Shown piece by piece: positions 24,560 to 36,612 of a stretch of 64,000 bases of DNA (position 1 is the stretch's first letter; the number at the start of each line of letters is the position of its first letter). Origin of the DNA: Tupaia tana (Eukaryota; Chordata; Mammalia; Scandentia; Tupaiidae); assembly GCA_026018925.1 (NCBI GenBank), contig JAKSZU010000002.1, positions 94,374,975-94,438,974 on the forward strand. The letters are read 5' to 3'. The notes beneath the pieces are model-generated. The model did not search any database, had not been told where the DNA came from, and saw only the letters and a program-made list of their open reading frames with translations. The translations under genes were made by a program, and so were the position numbers.

Positions 24560-25140
24560 AAAGATGTCAAAAAAGCTCCCAGCCACTAAACATTACTTTA
24601 CAAAGCCATGCCCTACAGATTATTGCTTGGGTTAGAATATGCCCTCCTGGTTTGGTGGACTCCTAAAGTGGAACATCAAGGAGGATTCCCTATATAGTAC
24701 TATATCATGGTGCTGCCGAGTTACGTGTTACATCAGTTTACATTGTGCAGCATGTATGATTCTATAATTGCTTTCAGTTCAAAATTTAGTGGTCCACTTA
24801 TTGGAGGAACATACATGACCCTTTTAAATGCTGTGATCAATCTGGGAGGAAACTGGCCTTCTACTACGGCTCTTTGGTTGGGGGACCCCCTCACAGTGAA
24901 AGAGTGTGTAGGATCATCAAACCAGAATTGTCGTACACCCGACAGTATTGAACTTGGTAAAAAAAGTCGGTGGTACATGTGTTACAGTCCTAGATGGTTA
25001 TTATGTGGATTCCATTATTTGTGTTTTCACTGGATTTGGTTAGTGGTTCTTTCTTGGTCTAAAATTTATAAAGTTACAGGATGAAGGACCATCTTCATAG
25101 AAGTGCAGAAGAAGTAATTAATGTATACACTACTGGACAT
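24560..25140 (+). pseudogene. SLC33A1: SLC33A1 processed pseudogene (3' part, 5' truncated)
   Basis: The plus-strand translation reads PQPLN, KAMPYRLLLGLEYALLVWW, TPKVEHQGGFPI, then a TAG where the family has Tyr (near 24691). It continues PLIGGTYMTLLNAVINLGGNWPST, WLGDPLTVKECVGSSNQNCRTPD and a frameshifted C-terminal end (GYYVDSIICVF, LKFIKLQDEG) closing near 25100. This matches the C-terminal third of the acetyl-CoA transporter of the ER membrane (SLC33A1), whose gene has several introns; none is present here. The copy starts abruptly near 24560, as usual for 5'-truncated retrocopies. A minus-strand SINE lies directly after it, so the A-tail cannot be seen. Not functional. Confidence 0.88.
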
Positions 25141-25151
25141 TCTAGGTAGGT

Positions 25152-25299
25152 AAATTTATTTCTTTTTGAAAGGTTTTTGCTCTAGGGAGCGTGAGCTTGC
25201 CAGAAAGAGAGAGACAGAGAGACAGAAAGGGAGAAATCACCCCCTGGAGGATGGCCACACCACAATACCTTCTCCTCCATTCTCCTTTTGGGATCTTGG

Positions 25300-25332
<33 letters not shown>

Positions 25333-25425
25333 TGGCGTGACTTTAAGCCACCGAGTCCGGGACTCGAACCATGATCAACTACATGGGAGTCCAGCGACAT
25401 AGCCATTATGCCAATTGCTGGTCCC
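25152..25425 (-). mobile_element. tRNA-derived SINE (long type)
   Basis: Follows the SLC33A1 retrocopy. Includes (CA)n at 25302-25329; head ending caattgctggtccc. Confidence 0.9.
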
Positions 25426-25599
25426 AAATTTAATTTAGTTTTAATTCAGAGAGTTAAGATCATTGGTGCACAGGAGAATAAAATACTATTTTATATAAGG
25501 AAATTACTAATATAAAAATGCCAAATGGTTGAAATAATAAAGACCTCTCTGTATATTTGGTCATTAAAAAAAAAAGATGTTGAAAAAGAATGCAGACTA

Positions 25600-25815
25600 T
25601 TTCATGCAGAGGAGCATATCATAGTGCTAAGGACCACCTCTGTCACTTAACACCTGTGATTCTGGACAAGCTACTTGACATCTCTCTGCTAGTTTCTTCA
25701 TCTGTAATATAAGCATCTTATGTTACCTCTCCCATAGGTGTGTTATGAGGATTAAATGAGGTAATATCTGTGAGTGCATGGCGAGTAGTTAATGCTTTAA
25801 AAATGTTGTTTAAAA
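25600..25815 (+). repeat. MIR element
   Basis: Near-complete MIR core: ctctgtcacttaacacctgt, gacaagctacttgacatctc, tttcttcatctgtaatata and gttatgaggattaaatgag. Confidence 0.85.
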
Positions 25816-25919
25816 AATGAAATATGGGGTTTAAAAATTAGCATTTCCTATGCAAAACATAACATTCTTCCTTAAATATAAAGCCCTGTCTTATATGCAA
25901 TGGCATATTATTCCAGGAA

Positions 25920-26125
25920 GAGACAGATAGATAGACAGATAGATAGATGATAGATAGATAGATGATTGATAGATAGATAGATAGATAGATATAGATAGAT
26001 GATAGATAAAGATAGATGGTATGGATGATAGAGAGATGATAGAAAGATAGATAGATAGATAGTAGATGATAGATAGATAGATATAGATGTAGATAGATAG
26101 ATAGATAGATGATAGATAAGATATT
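25920..26125. repeat. Interrupted (GATA)n microsatellite
   Basis: About 200 bases of tagatagatagat with TGA and ATAT interruptions, so several sub-blocks of different phase. Confidence 0.95.
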
Positions 26126-26779
26126 GTTCCTTTTGGTTACAGCAGAAGAAAAAATAAAAGGAGTGTACAGAAAATCAGAAAACCTCTCAAGATTTCATCT
26201 TTATAATTTTCAAACTCTATCACAGCTTTAGCCATCTATGCTGATTCAGCTGGTTACTTTTTCCATTAAAATAGAATACATGCCTTTCTAACATTCAGTC
26301 CTTAAGTGCTTTCTGAAATCTAGATAAAATTATTTTCAACTACATATGTGACTGTCAACAAGATCCATTTAAACAATATTTAACAATAATTCTGGTTGTA
26401 ATGATTAAATTCTTAAAAAATAAAGGTGGTTCAAATAGTACACATATAGTACGGATCCTGAGCCCATATTTTCAACACAGATATCCTTAATTTGAGGAAA
26501 TTAAAATAAAATGAAGCCTGAGAAGTAGAATAGAAAACAAAACAAAATGCCAACCACTGAAATGACACAAATTAATAGTGATGAACAAACAAAAAGAACA
26601 GAAAATATCTTTATTTTTGTCTACTTCAATTTCAGCTCCTACAAAACTAGGTTATAGCATTAGATCACCTGTGAGGTATATACTTCTGGGTATGCTGTTT
26701 GAGAGATTTCTATATGATAAAATATATTTCTGGTAAGTGAGGACATGAGGGTCAAATATTCCTTAATATGTTTACTCAT

Positions 26780-27040
26780 GGGCCAGCAAGTGTTGTGGTG
26801 GTTAAGGTGCTGAACTCCCATATAGCCAACCATGGTTCAGGTCCCAGAACTGGAGGCTTGAAAATCATGCCAGGCATGTGTGTGTGCAAACCCAAAATCC
26901 CAAGGGGAGAATGGAGAAGGGATTGTGGCATGACCATCCACCTAGGGGTGATTTCTCACTTTCCCTCTCACTGTCTCTGTCTCTCCCACTCCCTGTCTTT
27001 GGTGCATGCACATGCCTTATGACACAAATCTTAAAAATAC
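26780..27040 (+). mobile_element. tRNA-derived SINE (long type)
   Basis: Head gggccagcaagtgttgtggt; body gagaatggagaagggattgt; ends cttaaaaatacatat. Confidence 0.87.
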
Positions 27041-27047
27041 ATATTTT

Positions 27048-27153
27048 GGGACAAGCAGATGGCATAGCGGTTATGTTGCTGGACTCCCACATGGCTGACC
27101 ATTTCTCAAGTGCCTGAGCCAGAGGCTTCAAACTCATTTCAAACTCATGCTGG

Positions 27154-27197
<44 letters not shown>

Positions 27198-27342
27198 CCA
27201 AATCCCCAAGAGGAGAATGGAGGAGAACAAATTGCAACATGGCCATTCCCCCACTGGGGTGATTCCTCATTTTCTGTCTCTGTCTTTTGCATCTCTCCTG
27301 CAAGTGCATGTACCCTATAGCAAAAATCTCTCTTAAAAAAAT
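27048..27342 (+). mobile_element. tRNA-derived SINE with internal (TG)n
   Basis: Head gggacaagcagatggcatag right after the previous copy; TG repeat 27159-27195; A-rich end. Confidence 0.88.
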
Positions 27343-28546
27343 TACATGTAGTTTACTTATAAGCATGAGAGAAAGCCTTCATGTCTCATATTCCAGTATT
27401 TTAAATATCTTATTCCCTGAACTTTCATGAAGGAAGGAAACACATCCTTCAGAGTTACCATCTCAAACTCTTACAGTACACAGGAAAGAGTTAAATATAC
27501 TTTACACCTCTTTACTCATTCTCTGACAGAGTGCATGTAAACTACTTTTCTATAATTTTAAGGACCATTGCTACATGGATGAGAAGTAATCCTGAGTTAT
27601 AAAACTTTGTAAAAATGAATATGGCCTTGAAGTATTTACTTTAAATAAATACTACATCTTATTAATGACCAACTGCTTGAATGACACTTGATGAATGAAT
27701 AATGAAGAGTTGTCATCTGCGGTTGTTTCGCTGTGTCTTAAATAGGCTTGGGTACCAATGTGCTGCTTCAGCAATGTCAGCCTGCATCAGCCACTGCGCT
27801 GAAAACACCTGGAAGCCATGAATTCACTTCCAGAAAACTACGGCTCAGGACACGTTCACTCTCTGTTACATCTAACCTTCACTTTCTTCACTTCTCCCTA
27901 TTCTATTCACCATTCCTAGGATCTGCATACAAACCTTTAATTGCCAAAAGGTATGTATGGATCAAATATTTCCTTCAAGAAATAGGGCTTCTCTAGTAAT
28001 ACGCTGTTGTTGAAGTGTCATGCTTCTAGCAGAACATGATGTAGAAGTATAATATAGAAGAGGTATTTACTGTGTTAGCAAATTGAATGTCCCCTCTGTC
28101 ATGGACTGGAACTATCTGATCAAGGTCCAATTTGGACTTCATCGGCAGCACTGAACATCAACTAAACATCAGTATGGCATGAAGAAAGAAAGACAGATTC
28201 ATATTTGAGGTTTCAACTTAGCAACTTCCTCTGTCTGCCTTCACAGTCATAACCTATAATCAAAGACATTGTTTAACACTGGACATATTTCTACTTTTCA
28301 TTGTCACAGTCTCTTGACTATATTCCTATGCCTACAAAGATTTCCTTCTTTCTGAAACTGGTCATTCTTCTCAATACCAGGGACATATGGATGAGACTTT
28401 GTAAACTAAGTATTTTGCTTTGAAATCCCTTTTTGATATCCTCCCATGAGGTCATTAAAATGGACCATATTTTCCCCCAAACTACGATTTTGTTATGACT
28501 TATTAATGGAAAGGAAACCAGACCAACTCCACATTCTACTTTTCTG
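27343..28546. other. Unassigned intron sequence
   Basis: No repeat recognised; the open frame near 27748-27996 shows no known motif. Confidence 0.6.
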
Positions 28547-28861
28547 TTAGATTGGTAAAGGTAATCGCAGTTTTGCATTGTTGAAATTTGCCTTTTGATA
28601 TTGGATACATTCTTAAATATATGTGGTTATGTTATACATCATTTTAATGGGCATTTCTCATTTTATTTTTTAGGTAATGATTTATTAACTTGCTCTTTAT
28701 TTTACATGTATTTTAGACTATGGAAATTATATTAGACAATTATTTGAGCTCAAAGCGGGTCATAAACCACAAAGACAACTTGCAACATCAGCAATTCATT
28801 GGCCCAAGAATTGCTAATGAACATTTCAGCACAGCGGTGGTTCAAGAAGTTTTGCAAAGGA

Positions 28862-29026
28862 TGGGACCAGCAGGTGGCATGGTGGTTGAGGTGTTGGACT
28901 CCCACATAGCAGACCATGGTTCAAGTCTCGGACCTGGCGGCTTGCTCTCTCACTTTCTCTCTCCTTCTCTCATCAAATTAAAAAATAATAATAACAAATA
29001 AAATTAAATAAATAGATTAAAAAAAG
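28862..29026 (+). mobile_element. Short-type SINE inside the mariner
   Basis: Head gggaccagcaggtggcatgg; perfect 16-bp duplication gaagttttgcaaagga at 28846-28861 and 29027-29042. Confidence 0.95.
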
Positions 29027-29774
29027 GAAGTTTTGCAAAGGAGACAGGAGCATTGAAGATGAGGAACATAGTGGCCAGCCATTGGAAGTTGACAATGACC
29101 AACTGATGACAACAATCACCGAAGCTGATTCTCTTCCAACTATACAAGAAGTTACCAGAGAACACAGTGTCAACTGTTCTGCGGTCATTTGGCCTTTGAA
29201 GGAAATTGAAAAGGTGAAACAGCTCAGTAAGTGGGTGCCTCATGAGCTGACTGAAAACTTTTAAAATAATCATTTTGAATATCATCTTCTCTTATTCTAC
29301 ACAACAAAATGAACCATTTATCAATCAGATTGTCACGAAAGGGGCATTTCATATGACAACCGGAGATGACCAGCTCAGTGGATAGACCCAGTAGAAGCTC
29401 CAAAGCACTTCCCCAGGCCAATCTAGCACCAAAAAAAGGGTAATGGTCATTGTTGGGGGGGGGCAGGGTTGATCCACTACAGCTTCTGAACCCTGAGGAA
29501 ACCACTACCTCTGTGAAGCATGCTCAGCAAATTGATGAGATGCACCAAAAACTGCAGCCAGCATTGATCAACAGAAAGGTCTCAATTCTTCTTCAGAGAA
29601 ACAGGTGACCACATGTTGCACAACCAAAGCTTCAAAAATTGAAGAAATTTGGCTACAAAATGTTGACCTCTCGCCAACCAACAACCACTTCTTCAAGCAT
29701 CTAAACAACTTTTTTCAGAAAAAATGCTTCCACAACCAGCAGGATGCAGAAGATGCTTTTCAAGAGTTCATAAA

Positions 29775-30059
29775 GGGACCAGCAGATGGTGTAATGCTTA
29801 CATCGCTGGACTCCCACGAAGTCAACCATGGTTCTAGTCCTAGACCTGGTGGCTTGAAACTCACACCAGGAGCACGTGCATGTATGCCCAAAATCTCAAG
29901 AGGAGAATGGAGGAGAAGGTATCACAGCATGGCCATCCCTCCAAATGGTGATTTCTCATTAGAAATTAGATTTCTCTGCCTCACTCTCTCTCTGGCAAGT
30001 GCATGCACCCTGTAGCAAAAATCTCTCTTTTTCAAAAAAAAAAAAAAAAAAAAAAAAAA
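29775..30059 (+). mobile_element. Long-type SINE inside the mariner
   Basis: Head gggaccagcagatggtgtaa; poly-A tail to 30059; flanks gagttcataaa and gaggtcatcaaa are near-identical. Confidence 0.92.
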
Positions 30060-30360
30060 CAAAGGAGAGGTCATCAAATCCCAAAGTATGGATTTTTACA
30101 CTAAGGAATAAACAAACTTACTTCTTGTTGGCAAAATATGATAATTGTAATGGTTCTTATTTTGATTAATAAAGATAATGTTTATGTTTGAACATAGTTA
30201 AAATTATTTTAAATTTATGGTCCAAGGTGGCAATTGCTTTGCACCAACCTAATAAAATGTCCTTTTTCTTCTAAGAAATCACTGCTAACCATACGCCTAA
30301 AAAAATGTATATATCTTTCTCTTCATAGTCTTGAGATAAACATAATATTCAAGAGAATTT

Positions 30361-30613
30361 TTTAAGAGGTTTTTGTCTTAGGGCATGTGTGCTCACCAGA
30401 GAGAGAGAGAGACAGATACAGTGAAAGCGAAAATGAGAAATCACCCCTGAGGGAGTGGACATGCCACAATTTCTTCTCCTCCATTCCCCTCCCAGGGTCT
30501 TGGGCATGCACACATGGTCCTTGTGTGATTTGCAAGCCACCGAGTATGGGATTCAAACCACAGTCAGCCATGTGGGAGTCCAGCGACCTAACCAGTATGC
30601 AATCTGCTGGCCT
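30361..30613 (-). mobile_element. tRNA-derived SINE (long type)
   Basis: gaggtttttgtcttagggca, head ending atctgctggcctc; flanks attcaagataatttt-like on both sides. Confidence 0.88.
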
Positions 30614-30695
30614 CAACATTCAAGATAATTTTATGACTAGCATACATGTTAGAAACAATGGAAACAGCTTTCAATTTTTAAAAAATGAAAATATT

Positions 30696-30908
30696 AGGAC
30701 GAGCAGATGGCATAATAGTGACCTTGCTGGACTCTGACATAAGCCGATCACAGCTCAAGTCCCAGACCCAGCGAATCCCAGAGGAGAATATAGGAAAAGA
30801 GATTGCGGCATGACCATCCTCCTTGGGAGGAGTAGTTTCTCGCTTTCTGACTCTCTGTCTCTCCAGTGAGAGCATGCACCCTATAGCAAAAATCTCTCTT
30901 AAAAAAAG
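30696..30908 (+). mobile_element. tRNA-derived SINE with internal deletion
   Basis: Head aggacgagcagatggcataa; lacks part of the mid body; flanks atgaaaatat on both sides. Confidence 0.85.
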
Positions 30909-32814
30909 ATGAAAATATAAACATACCAAACACCACTAACATTTACTAAACATAATTTTATCCACTACAAAACAGCACAACAACAACATAACCAGGGTCA
31001 ACAGACTTGCAAAACTAGTCTGCTTAATAAAACTGTACCATGGAGAAAGCTGTTAGCATAATTCTTCAGTTTCTGACCCAGCCTACACTACATACTTTAT
31101 ATACTAGCTAAATCTTTGATCCCCTCCCTAATTCCATATGGATTACTGCTGCTGGCAATGTTTACCAAAAATGTCATCTATTTTCAAGGTCTTCAAAGTT
31201 TTGCAAAGTGTTCTACTGATGTTTATTTCACACCTGCTAACATAATCCTTCCTTTGTGGTGCTCTGTTTAGTTATTTTGAAAACGATATCATAACATAGC
31301 AGAAACACCTGTCATTGCAAGATGATTTTTGCTTAATTTTAAGCTGGAGTTAACCTCATTTTTTATACACATAGTGAGAAATGTTATTTGATAGAGATTT
31401 CACATTGTGAGAAGTCTGCAACCACTCATAAAAAAGCTATTTTTTTCCTTATTATTATATATAATCTGAGAATAAGTTCTGATAGAAACAATATATGAAG
31501 AATGATCTACTTTTCTCAGGAAATGGAAATAGGCCATATTACAGACATGGAACTTACTGTCTAACTTGTTAAAATACATACTGGCTACTTTTAATCTTTT
31601 ACTACTTTCTGTGAGAATGATAACGTGCCTTATGTTTTGTTCAAAAGAACAAAAAATGTTTTTTTGTTTGTTATTTTTATTTAAAATGATACTTTAGAGA
31701 AAAACAGTCTTTGGAGTTAGGCATACCTGATTTAATGCTTTTTGAAATATGGTAAATCAAGTTACCTTCCTAGGCTTAAGTTTCCTTTTCAATTAATTTC
31801 CACTCATATATCCAGTTTACAAATTTTAAAATATTGATGTCTTAAGAGACATCATGAAACAAATATAAAAATCCCAACTAACACTAAGGCCAATGCAGAA
31901 TGTCACTTTTAATAATTGTTGTAAAAGCATTGTATAAAATAGTTTAGCCAAAGAGAACAAATTGTAATTATTTTTTCACCAGAATGTTAGAACTTGAAAG
32001 AAGCTAAGATCCACCTAGTTCACTACTTACAACATCTGAAAAAAAGAAACTACTAGACTTAGATAATGTACCTTCAGTGATCCATTTAATTAGCAGCTCA
32101 ACTGTGGTAAAAACAGACCAGTTTAATCTTAGTCAAATGATTTATTTTCATCACCAAACTACATTATACCAACATACGTTAAATTCTGGAAAACATATTT
32201 TTAAAATATAATACCAAGATTTTTCTTAATATCCTTAAATACCTAGTTTAAAACTGTAGAATTTCTATGTTTAATATTTATTGTAATTTATAATTTACAA
32301 ACAATCATTATACATCTTTGTAGAGTTCACTACAGTTTTTAAAAGTGTGCATATGGTGTGCAACAAACAAATTGAAGAGATAAACACATTTGCCACCTTC
32401 AGCTTTTCATATTACATTATGCTGTAAGTATTCAAAATGTGCTCTATTGGTTATTTTGGAAATATACATTGAATTGCCAATGACATTCTTTACTGTGTAA
32501 TACAGTTCTAAATAAAAACAATTACATTTCCATGAATTATTTAAAATTTCTGGTAGTTTAACTAACTTTATAAGCTATCAAAATGTGAGGAAAAATTAAG
32601 ATGCTCGTCATTCCCCTGTCATGTGAAGAGATATTTTACTCTTTGCAATGCTCACAATTATGGCCATCATTCAACACTGCCGTTGCTAGGAAAGATGAAA
32701 CTATTTAAATGAGCACACTACTTCAAACCTCAGCCTCTACTTTATTAGAGTAACAGCACTGGATTCTAAAATCAATAAGCATTTGGCTTAAAGACACAAA
32801 ATGTGGAAGTATCT
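30909..32814. other. Longest SINE-free stretch of the large intron
   Basis: About 1.9 kb, AT-rich, without SINEs; only a weak MIR near 31665 seen. Nothing else identified. Confidence 0.6.
31665..31790 (+). repeat. MIR 5' fragment
   Basis: gtctttggagttaggcatac, ctgatttaatgc, aatcaagttaccttcctagg follow the MIR head and core order; weak. Confidence 0.45.
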
Positions 32815-32985
32815 TCTTTGTTTTATTATTACTATTATTATTATTATTTATACATTGAATTGCTATACATAATTTGGCTTGCAAAGAGAATTTGCCCAAC
32901 ATGAAATACACCTCAGACCAATCCAGTTGAGTACACACATTATCATCAACAGGTAATAAACCATTACTGTGTCCCAACTATGGAA
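32815..32985 (-). mobile_element. L1 3' UTR fragment, same subfamily as the 38-42 kb copy
   Basis: The run ...ttattatttat, catttggct/aatttggct, caacatgaaatac, ctcagac, agttgag, attatcat and tactgtgtc follows the same order as 38280-38435. Both lie in the same orientation. Only the 3' UTR is present. Confidence 0.7.
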
Positions 32986-33235
32986 GGATCTTTAAAATTT
33001 GGGGGGCAAGGATGAAGTTGGGAAAATTAATGGCATAGAAAATCCCTTTGGATCTATTATCTATCAGCAGCACACTGATGGTCACCACACCACACCACAC
33101 CACTGTGCAGGGGGGAATTAGCATTTTTACTTAGATTATCTCTCACATAAACTATACCATTTCTCAATTAATCTTTTTCCATACCCCATAACTGTGTTAT
33201 TAGATGGTGAACTTTAAAACACTGTTTTAAAACAT

Positions 33236-33472
33236 TTAAAAGTTTTATTTATTAATTTATCCCATAAGCACTCACATGCACATGATGGAGAAAGATCGAG
33301 AACCCCCAAGGAAGTATTGATGCCACCATACACCCCCATCTTTCAACCAGCCCCAGATCATGGGCAAGCGTTTGCTTGGAATATTTAGGGAGGCTCTGAC
33401 TTGAACTGGGAACCATCACATATAGGTTTGCCTCACAGAGCATCACATCTTTCCACTATGCCACATTTAGTA
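33236..33472 (-). mobile_element. Divergent SINE, minus strand
   Basis: aaaagttttatttattaatt, tgatggagaaagatcgagaa, antisense box B-like tgaactgggaacc; not the main family. Confidence 0.5.
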
Positions 33473-33553
33473 TTTACAACTTTCAATTACTGAAAACATG
33501 AGAGAAATATTCTCCAGGAAGATGTGTAGGAAGGTCTATCAAAATATTGCTGT

Positions 33554-33823
33554 GGGGACCAGCAGTTAGCGTAATGACTATGTCGCTGGACTCCCACGTA
33601 GTCGACCGCGGTTCGAGTCCTGGACCCGGTGGCTTAAACTCATGCCGGGCGCGTGTGCGTGCGTGCCCAAGATCCCGGGAGGAGAATGGAGGAGAAGGGA
33701 TTGCGGCGTGGCCATCCCCCCTGGGGGGTGATTTCTCGCTTTCTATCTCTCTGTCTCTGTCTGTCTGGCGAGCGCACGCACCCTATAGCAAAAACCTCTC
33801 CAAAAAAAAAATAAATAAATAAA
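33554..33823 (+). mobile_element. Young-looking tRNA-derived SINE
   Basis: Perfect flanks aaaatattgctgtgg (33541 and 33824). Box A-like tagcgtaatga and intact box B ggttcgagtcc; tail aataaataaataaa. CpGs are well kept. Confidence 0.95.
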
Positions 33824-34609
33824 AAAATATTGCTGTGGATATTGGAATCTATTCCCACCCAAAAGTATGAATTATGTATAACCTACTCATCAATTGGAAA
33901 ATTAGGAAATTACTAAGGTTTTCTGCCATCCTGAAGAAAAGAACATCACCTCCTCAAGTATGAGTCCTCTCTTCTACGTTTCTTCCCAACTTTCCTTGTG
34001 GACTAAGCATTATTATTGAAAAGTATCTTTTCACATCAAGACAATAGGAAAATGGTTATATGTGTGTATGTATTATACAAATGCTGATGTCTCTAAAGGA
34101 AAGAGATACAAATATGAACTTAGATGGTCACTAATCCTTGAAAACTTGAAGGTGGTAAATGCAGCTCTAGATACTGTAATTTCTGGTCTGAATACCCCTG
34201 CAGCTGTGAGAGGTCTTAGAGAATTTGCACACAACATGGGGTCTGCTTTCTTGTTGGAGAAATGAGGGTCCCTTTTCTTATAAACTAAATGAAATAAAAA
34301 TAATCACTATAAGGAACTTAAGGCATTTAAAGTTTTAAGTTTTAAATAAAATAACCATGGAAGGTAGAAATATTTAACCATAATGTATTAAATTGTATAA
34401 TATGGATATTTCCTCTCCCTAGAGGAAATATCTTCCTAGATTTATATTAAAGTGCTTTTAAAAATGATGTGCATCTATTTATGTATATGTGTTTGTCAGT
34501 ATACACACACAGAGATTTATGTATGTATGTGTATATAGAAGTTATCATTTAACTAAAATAAATGCTCATAAGTCTTTTTTTTAGAATTTAAAAATACAAA
34601 AGTAGAATT

Positions 34610-34855
34610 GCTTCTGGTAAACTAATCTTAAATATTCATAGATTCATAGATCTAAGAAATTGTTCTTCAAAACAAGCTATACTAATTTATACTCCCACTG
34701 TCAATGTACAAGAATGGTCATTTCTTAAAACCCCAACAACACTAGGTAGTGTTAATCTCCTGAATTTTTACCCATCTGATAGTGAGAATGATACTTCATT
34801 GTTCAATGAAGTTAATTTTCCTTAATATGGTTCTTGGCTATTTGTAATGTACTTG
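34610..34855 (-). mobile_element. L1 fragment (old, minus strand)
   Basis: Antisense L1 text: ctaatttatactcccactgt, caacactaggtagtgttaat and acccatctgatagtgagaat correspond to the region before the L1 ORF2 end. Heavily decayed. Confidence 0.6.
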
Positions 34856-34888
34856 ATGAAAATTTCCTGTTTATATTTTTCTGTTGAA

Positions 34889-35129
34889 TTTTTCTTTTTT
34901 TAACTTGCTAAAGGGTGCATGCATTTGCAGGGGAGAGACAGAGATGCAGGAAAAGTAAGAAACCACCTTCCGTGTGGAATGGTAACACTGGAATCCCTTC
35001 TCTTCCATTTCTCCTTTCATGAACACACACATGCCCTGTGCGTTTTTCAAGCCATCAGGTCTGGACTTGAAGCATACAGTCAGCCATGTAGGATCCAGCC
35101 ACCTCAACTACCATGCCACCAGCTGGCCC
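34889..35129 (-). mobile_element. tRNA-derived SINE (long type)
   Basis: aacttgctaaagggtgcatg, body tggaatcccttctcttccat, head ending caccagctggccc. Confidence 0.85.
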
Positions 35130-35228
35130 AGAGTTATTCTTGTTTTTAAATGAGCACTTATTTGGATGTTTTTGTTTTACCACCCTTGCTGCAGCCCAAT
35201 CCCTTCATTTCAATCTATGTCATTAGAA

Positions 35229-35370
35229 AGATGTGCAGATTCCAAAAAGTTTATGGAAAAATATAATTAAAGTACAAGTTTACTCTGTGCAAAAAAAAAA
35301 AAAAATTGAAATCCATTCATCCATTTTCATTACTGACTTCCTGTGAACTTTTTGAAGATGCTCTTCATAC
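35229..35370. repeat. Palindromic mariner-type remnant
   Basis: The left half reads, on the minus strand, TTTTTTGCACAGAGTAAACT, CATAAACTTTTTGG. The right half has gtgaactttttgaagatgc on the plus strand. The two ends are imperfect inverted copies about 90 bp apart. Related single-ended copies sit at 548 and 53221. Confidence 0.55.
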
Positions 35371-35539
35371 ATTCCTTATCAGTTTTCAACTTTTCCCTTG
35401 TCAATCCAAACATACACAAGCCTAATTGCATGTATGTGTATGTGCACATATATGTATTCATGTGCATATATATATTTTACATATATATACCTATACATAT
35501 ATATATACATAAAATCGCTTCATTTCCACTTATTTAAGA

Positions 35540-35790
35540 AGTTCAGGAAACACAAATTTATAAAGACAGAAAATAGATTAGTGGTTGCTTGGAGCTGTGG
35601 GGAGTAATGAGAATTAACTGTAAATGGGCATGCTGGACCTTCTTAGAGGGATTAAAATGTTCTAAAGCCTATTTTTGGTGATGATTGCATTACTTGCTAA
35701 AGTTATTCAAAAATTCTGAAGTATACACGTGAAAGGGATAAATTTTATATGTATGTTATATATCAATTAAGTTGCATTTTTAAAAAAGAC
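35540..35790 (+). mobile_element. L1 3' end fragment
   Basis: The text agacagaaaatagattagtg, gtggttgcttggagctgtgg, ggtgatgattgcat and the A-rich end after ttaagttgcattttt fit an L1 3' UTR on the plus strand. Confidence 0.65.
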
Positions 35791-36371
35791 AGATGTATTA
35801 TTCAACAATGTGCTTTTCTTTCAAGTAACAATATATCATGGCTCTACCTACAAGTTAGTAGATATGGCCTCAAAGTCTACCTTTTTGTACTTTACATATG
35901 CACATACATAAATACATAGATCCATATGATTTAGTATTTTATAATCATATATATTTTCTTTTTGCACAAAATTTGGTAACTTAATTTTAAAACAGAAGAG
36001 CAAAACAAATAAGCTATGAAAGCAAACAAAGGTAATAAATAAGACAGATTGGGAAAAATATATTATTTACAATATGTTAACAGATAAAATGATAATCTAC
36101 TTAATCTGTAGATCGTTTATAATTGGACAAGAAAAAGACAACCCAATAGAAAAATAAGCAAAAGCTATGAATAAGTAATTCTCAGAAAATCAAACCCAGA
36201 TGGCTCAAAACATGAAATAAACCATAAGTTTACAAAAGTTAAAGAAATGCAAATAATTAATAATAAAATGTTAATTTATGTGTATTATGTTAACAAAAAT
36301 ATAAACATGGTTGACATTTATTACTGGTAGGTATATGTGGAATGTCTACTTTGAGGCATTGATGAATTTTA

Positions 36372-36612
36372 TTTATTTTTTAAGATTTATGTTATAGAGT
36401 GCATGAGCTCACCAGAAAGACAGAAAGAAAGTAAGAAATCGCCCCCCAGGGGGATGGCCACGTGGCAATCCTTCTCTTCCACTCTTCTCTTGGGATTTTG
36501 GGCACACATGAACATGCCCCATTGAGAGTTTAAGCCACCGGGTATGGGACTCAAACTGCAGTCGACTAAGTGGGAGTCCAGCCACATGACTATTATGCCA
36601 TCGGGTGGCCTT
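36372..36612 (-). mobile_element. tRNA-derived SINE (long type)
   Basis: tttttaagatttatgttata, aagccaccgggtatgggact, head ending ccatcgggtggcct. Confidence 0.85.

Larger units (their letters stand above)
28547..30252 (+). mobile_element. Hsmar1-like mariner DNA transposon, inactivated
   Basis: The 5' inverted repeat starts ttagattggt at 28547 and the 3' end is gcaccaacctaa at 30241-30252. The 3' copy is followed by TA; the 5' flank is TG, a probable decayed TA. The transposase start is at 28720 (MEIILDN). Later pieces are EVDNDQL, KWVPHELTENF, AQQIDEMHQKLQ and FKHLNNFF...FHNQQDAEDAFQEF, all in the order of Hsmar1-type transposase. Catalytic DDD triad residues cannot be relied on: frames shift repeatedly and two SINEs (28862-29026, 29775-30059) split the gene. 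The 5' UTR text (ttatgttatacatcattttaatg) also looks Hsmar1-like. Non-autonomous fossil. Confidence 0.9.

Noticed and set aside
34062..34265. 67-codon open frame with no stops on the plus strand
   Set aside because: No recognisable family, no splice context, and expected by chance at this density.
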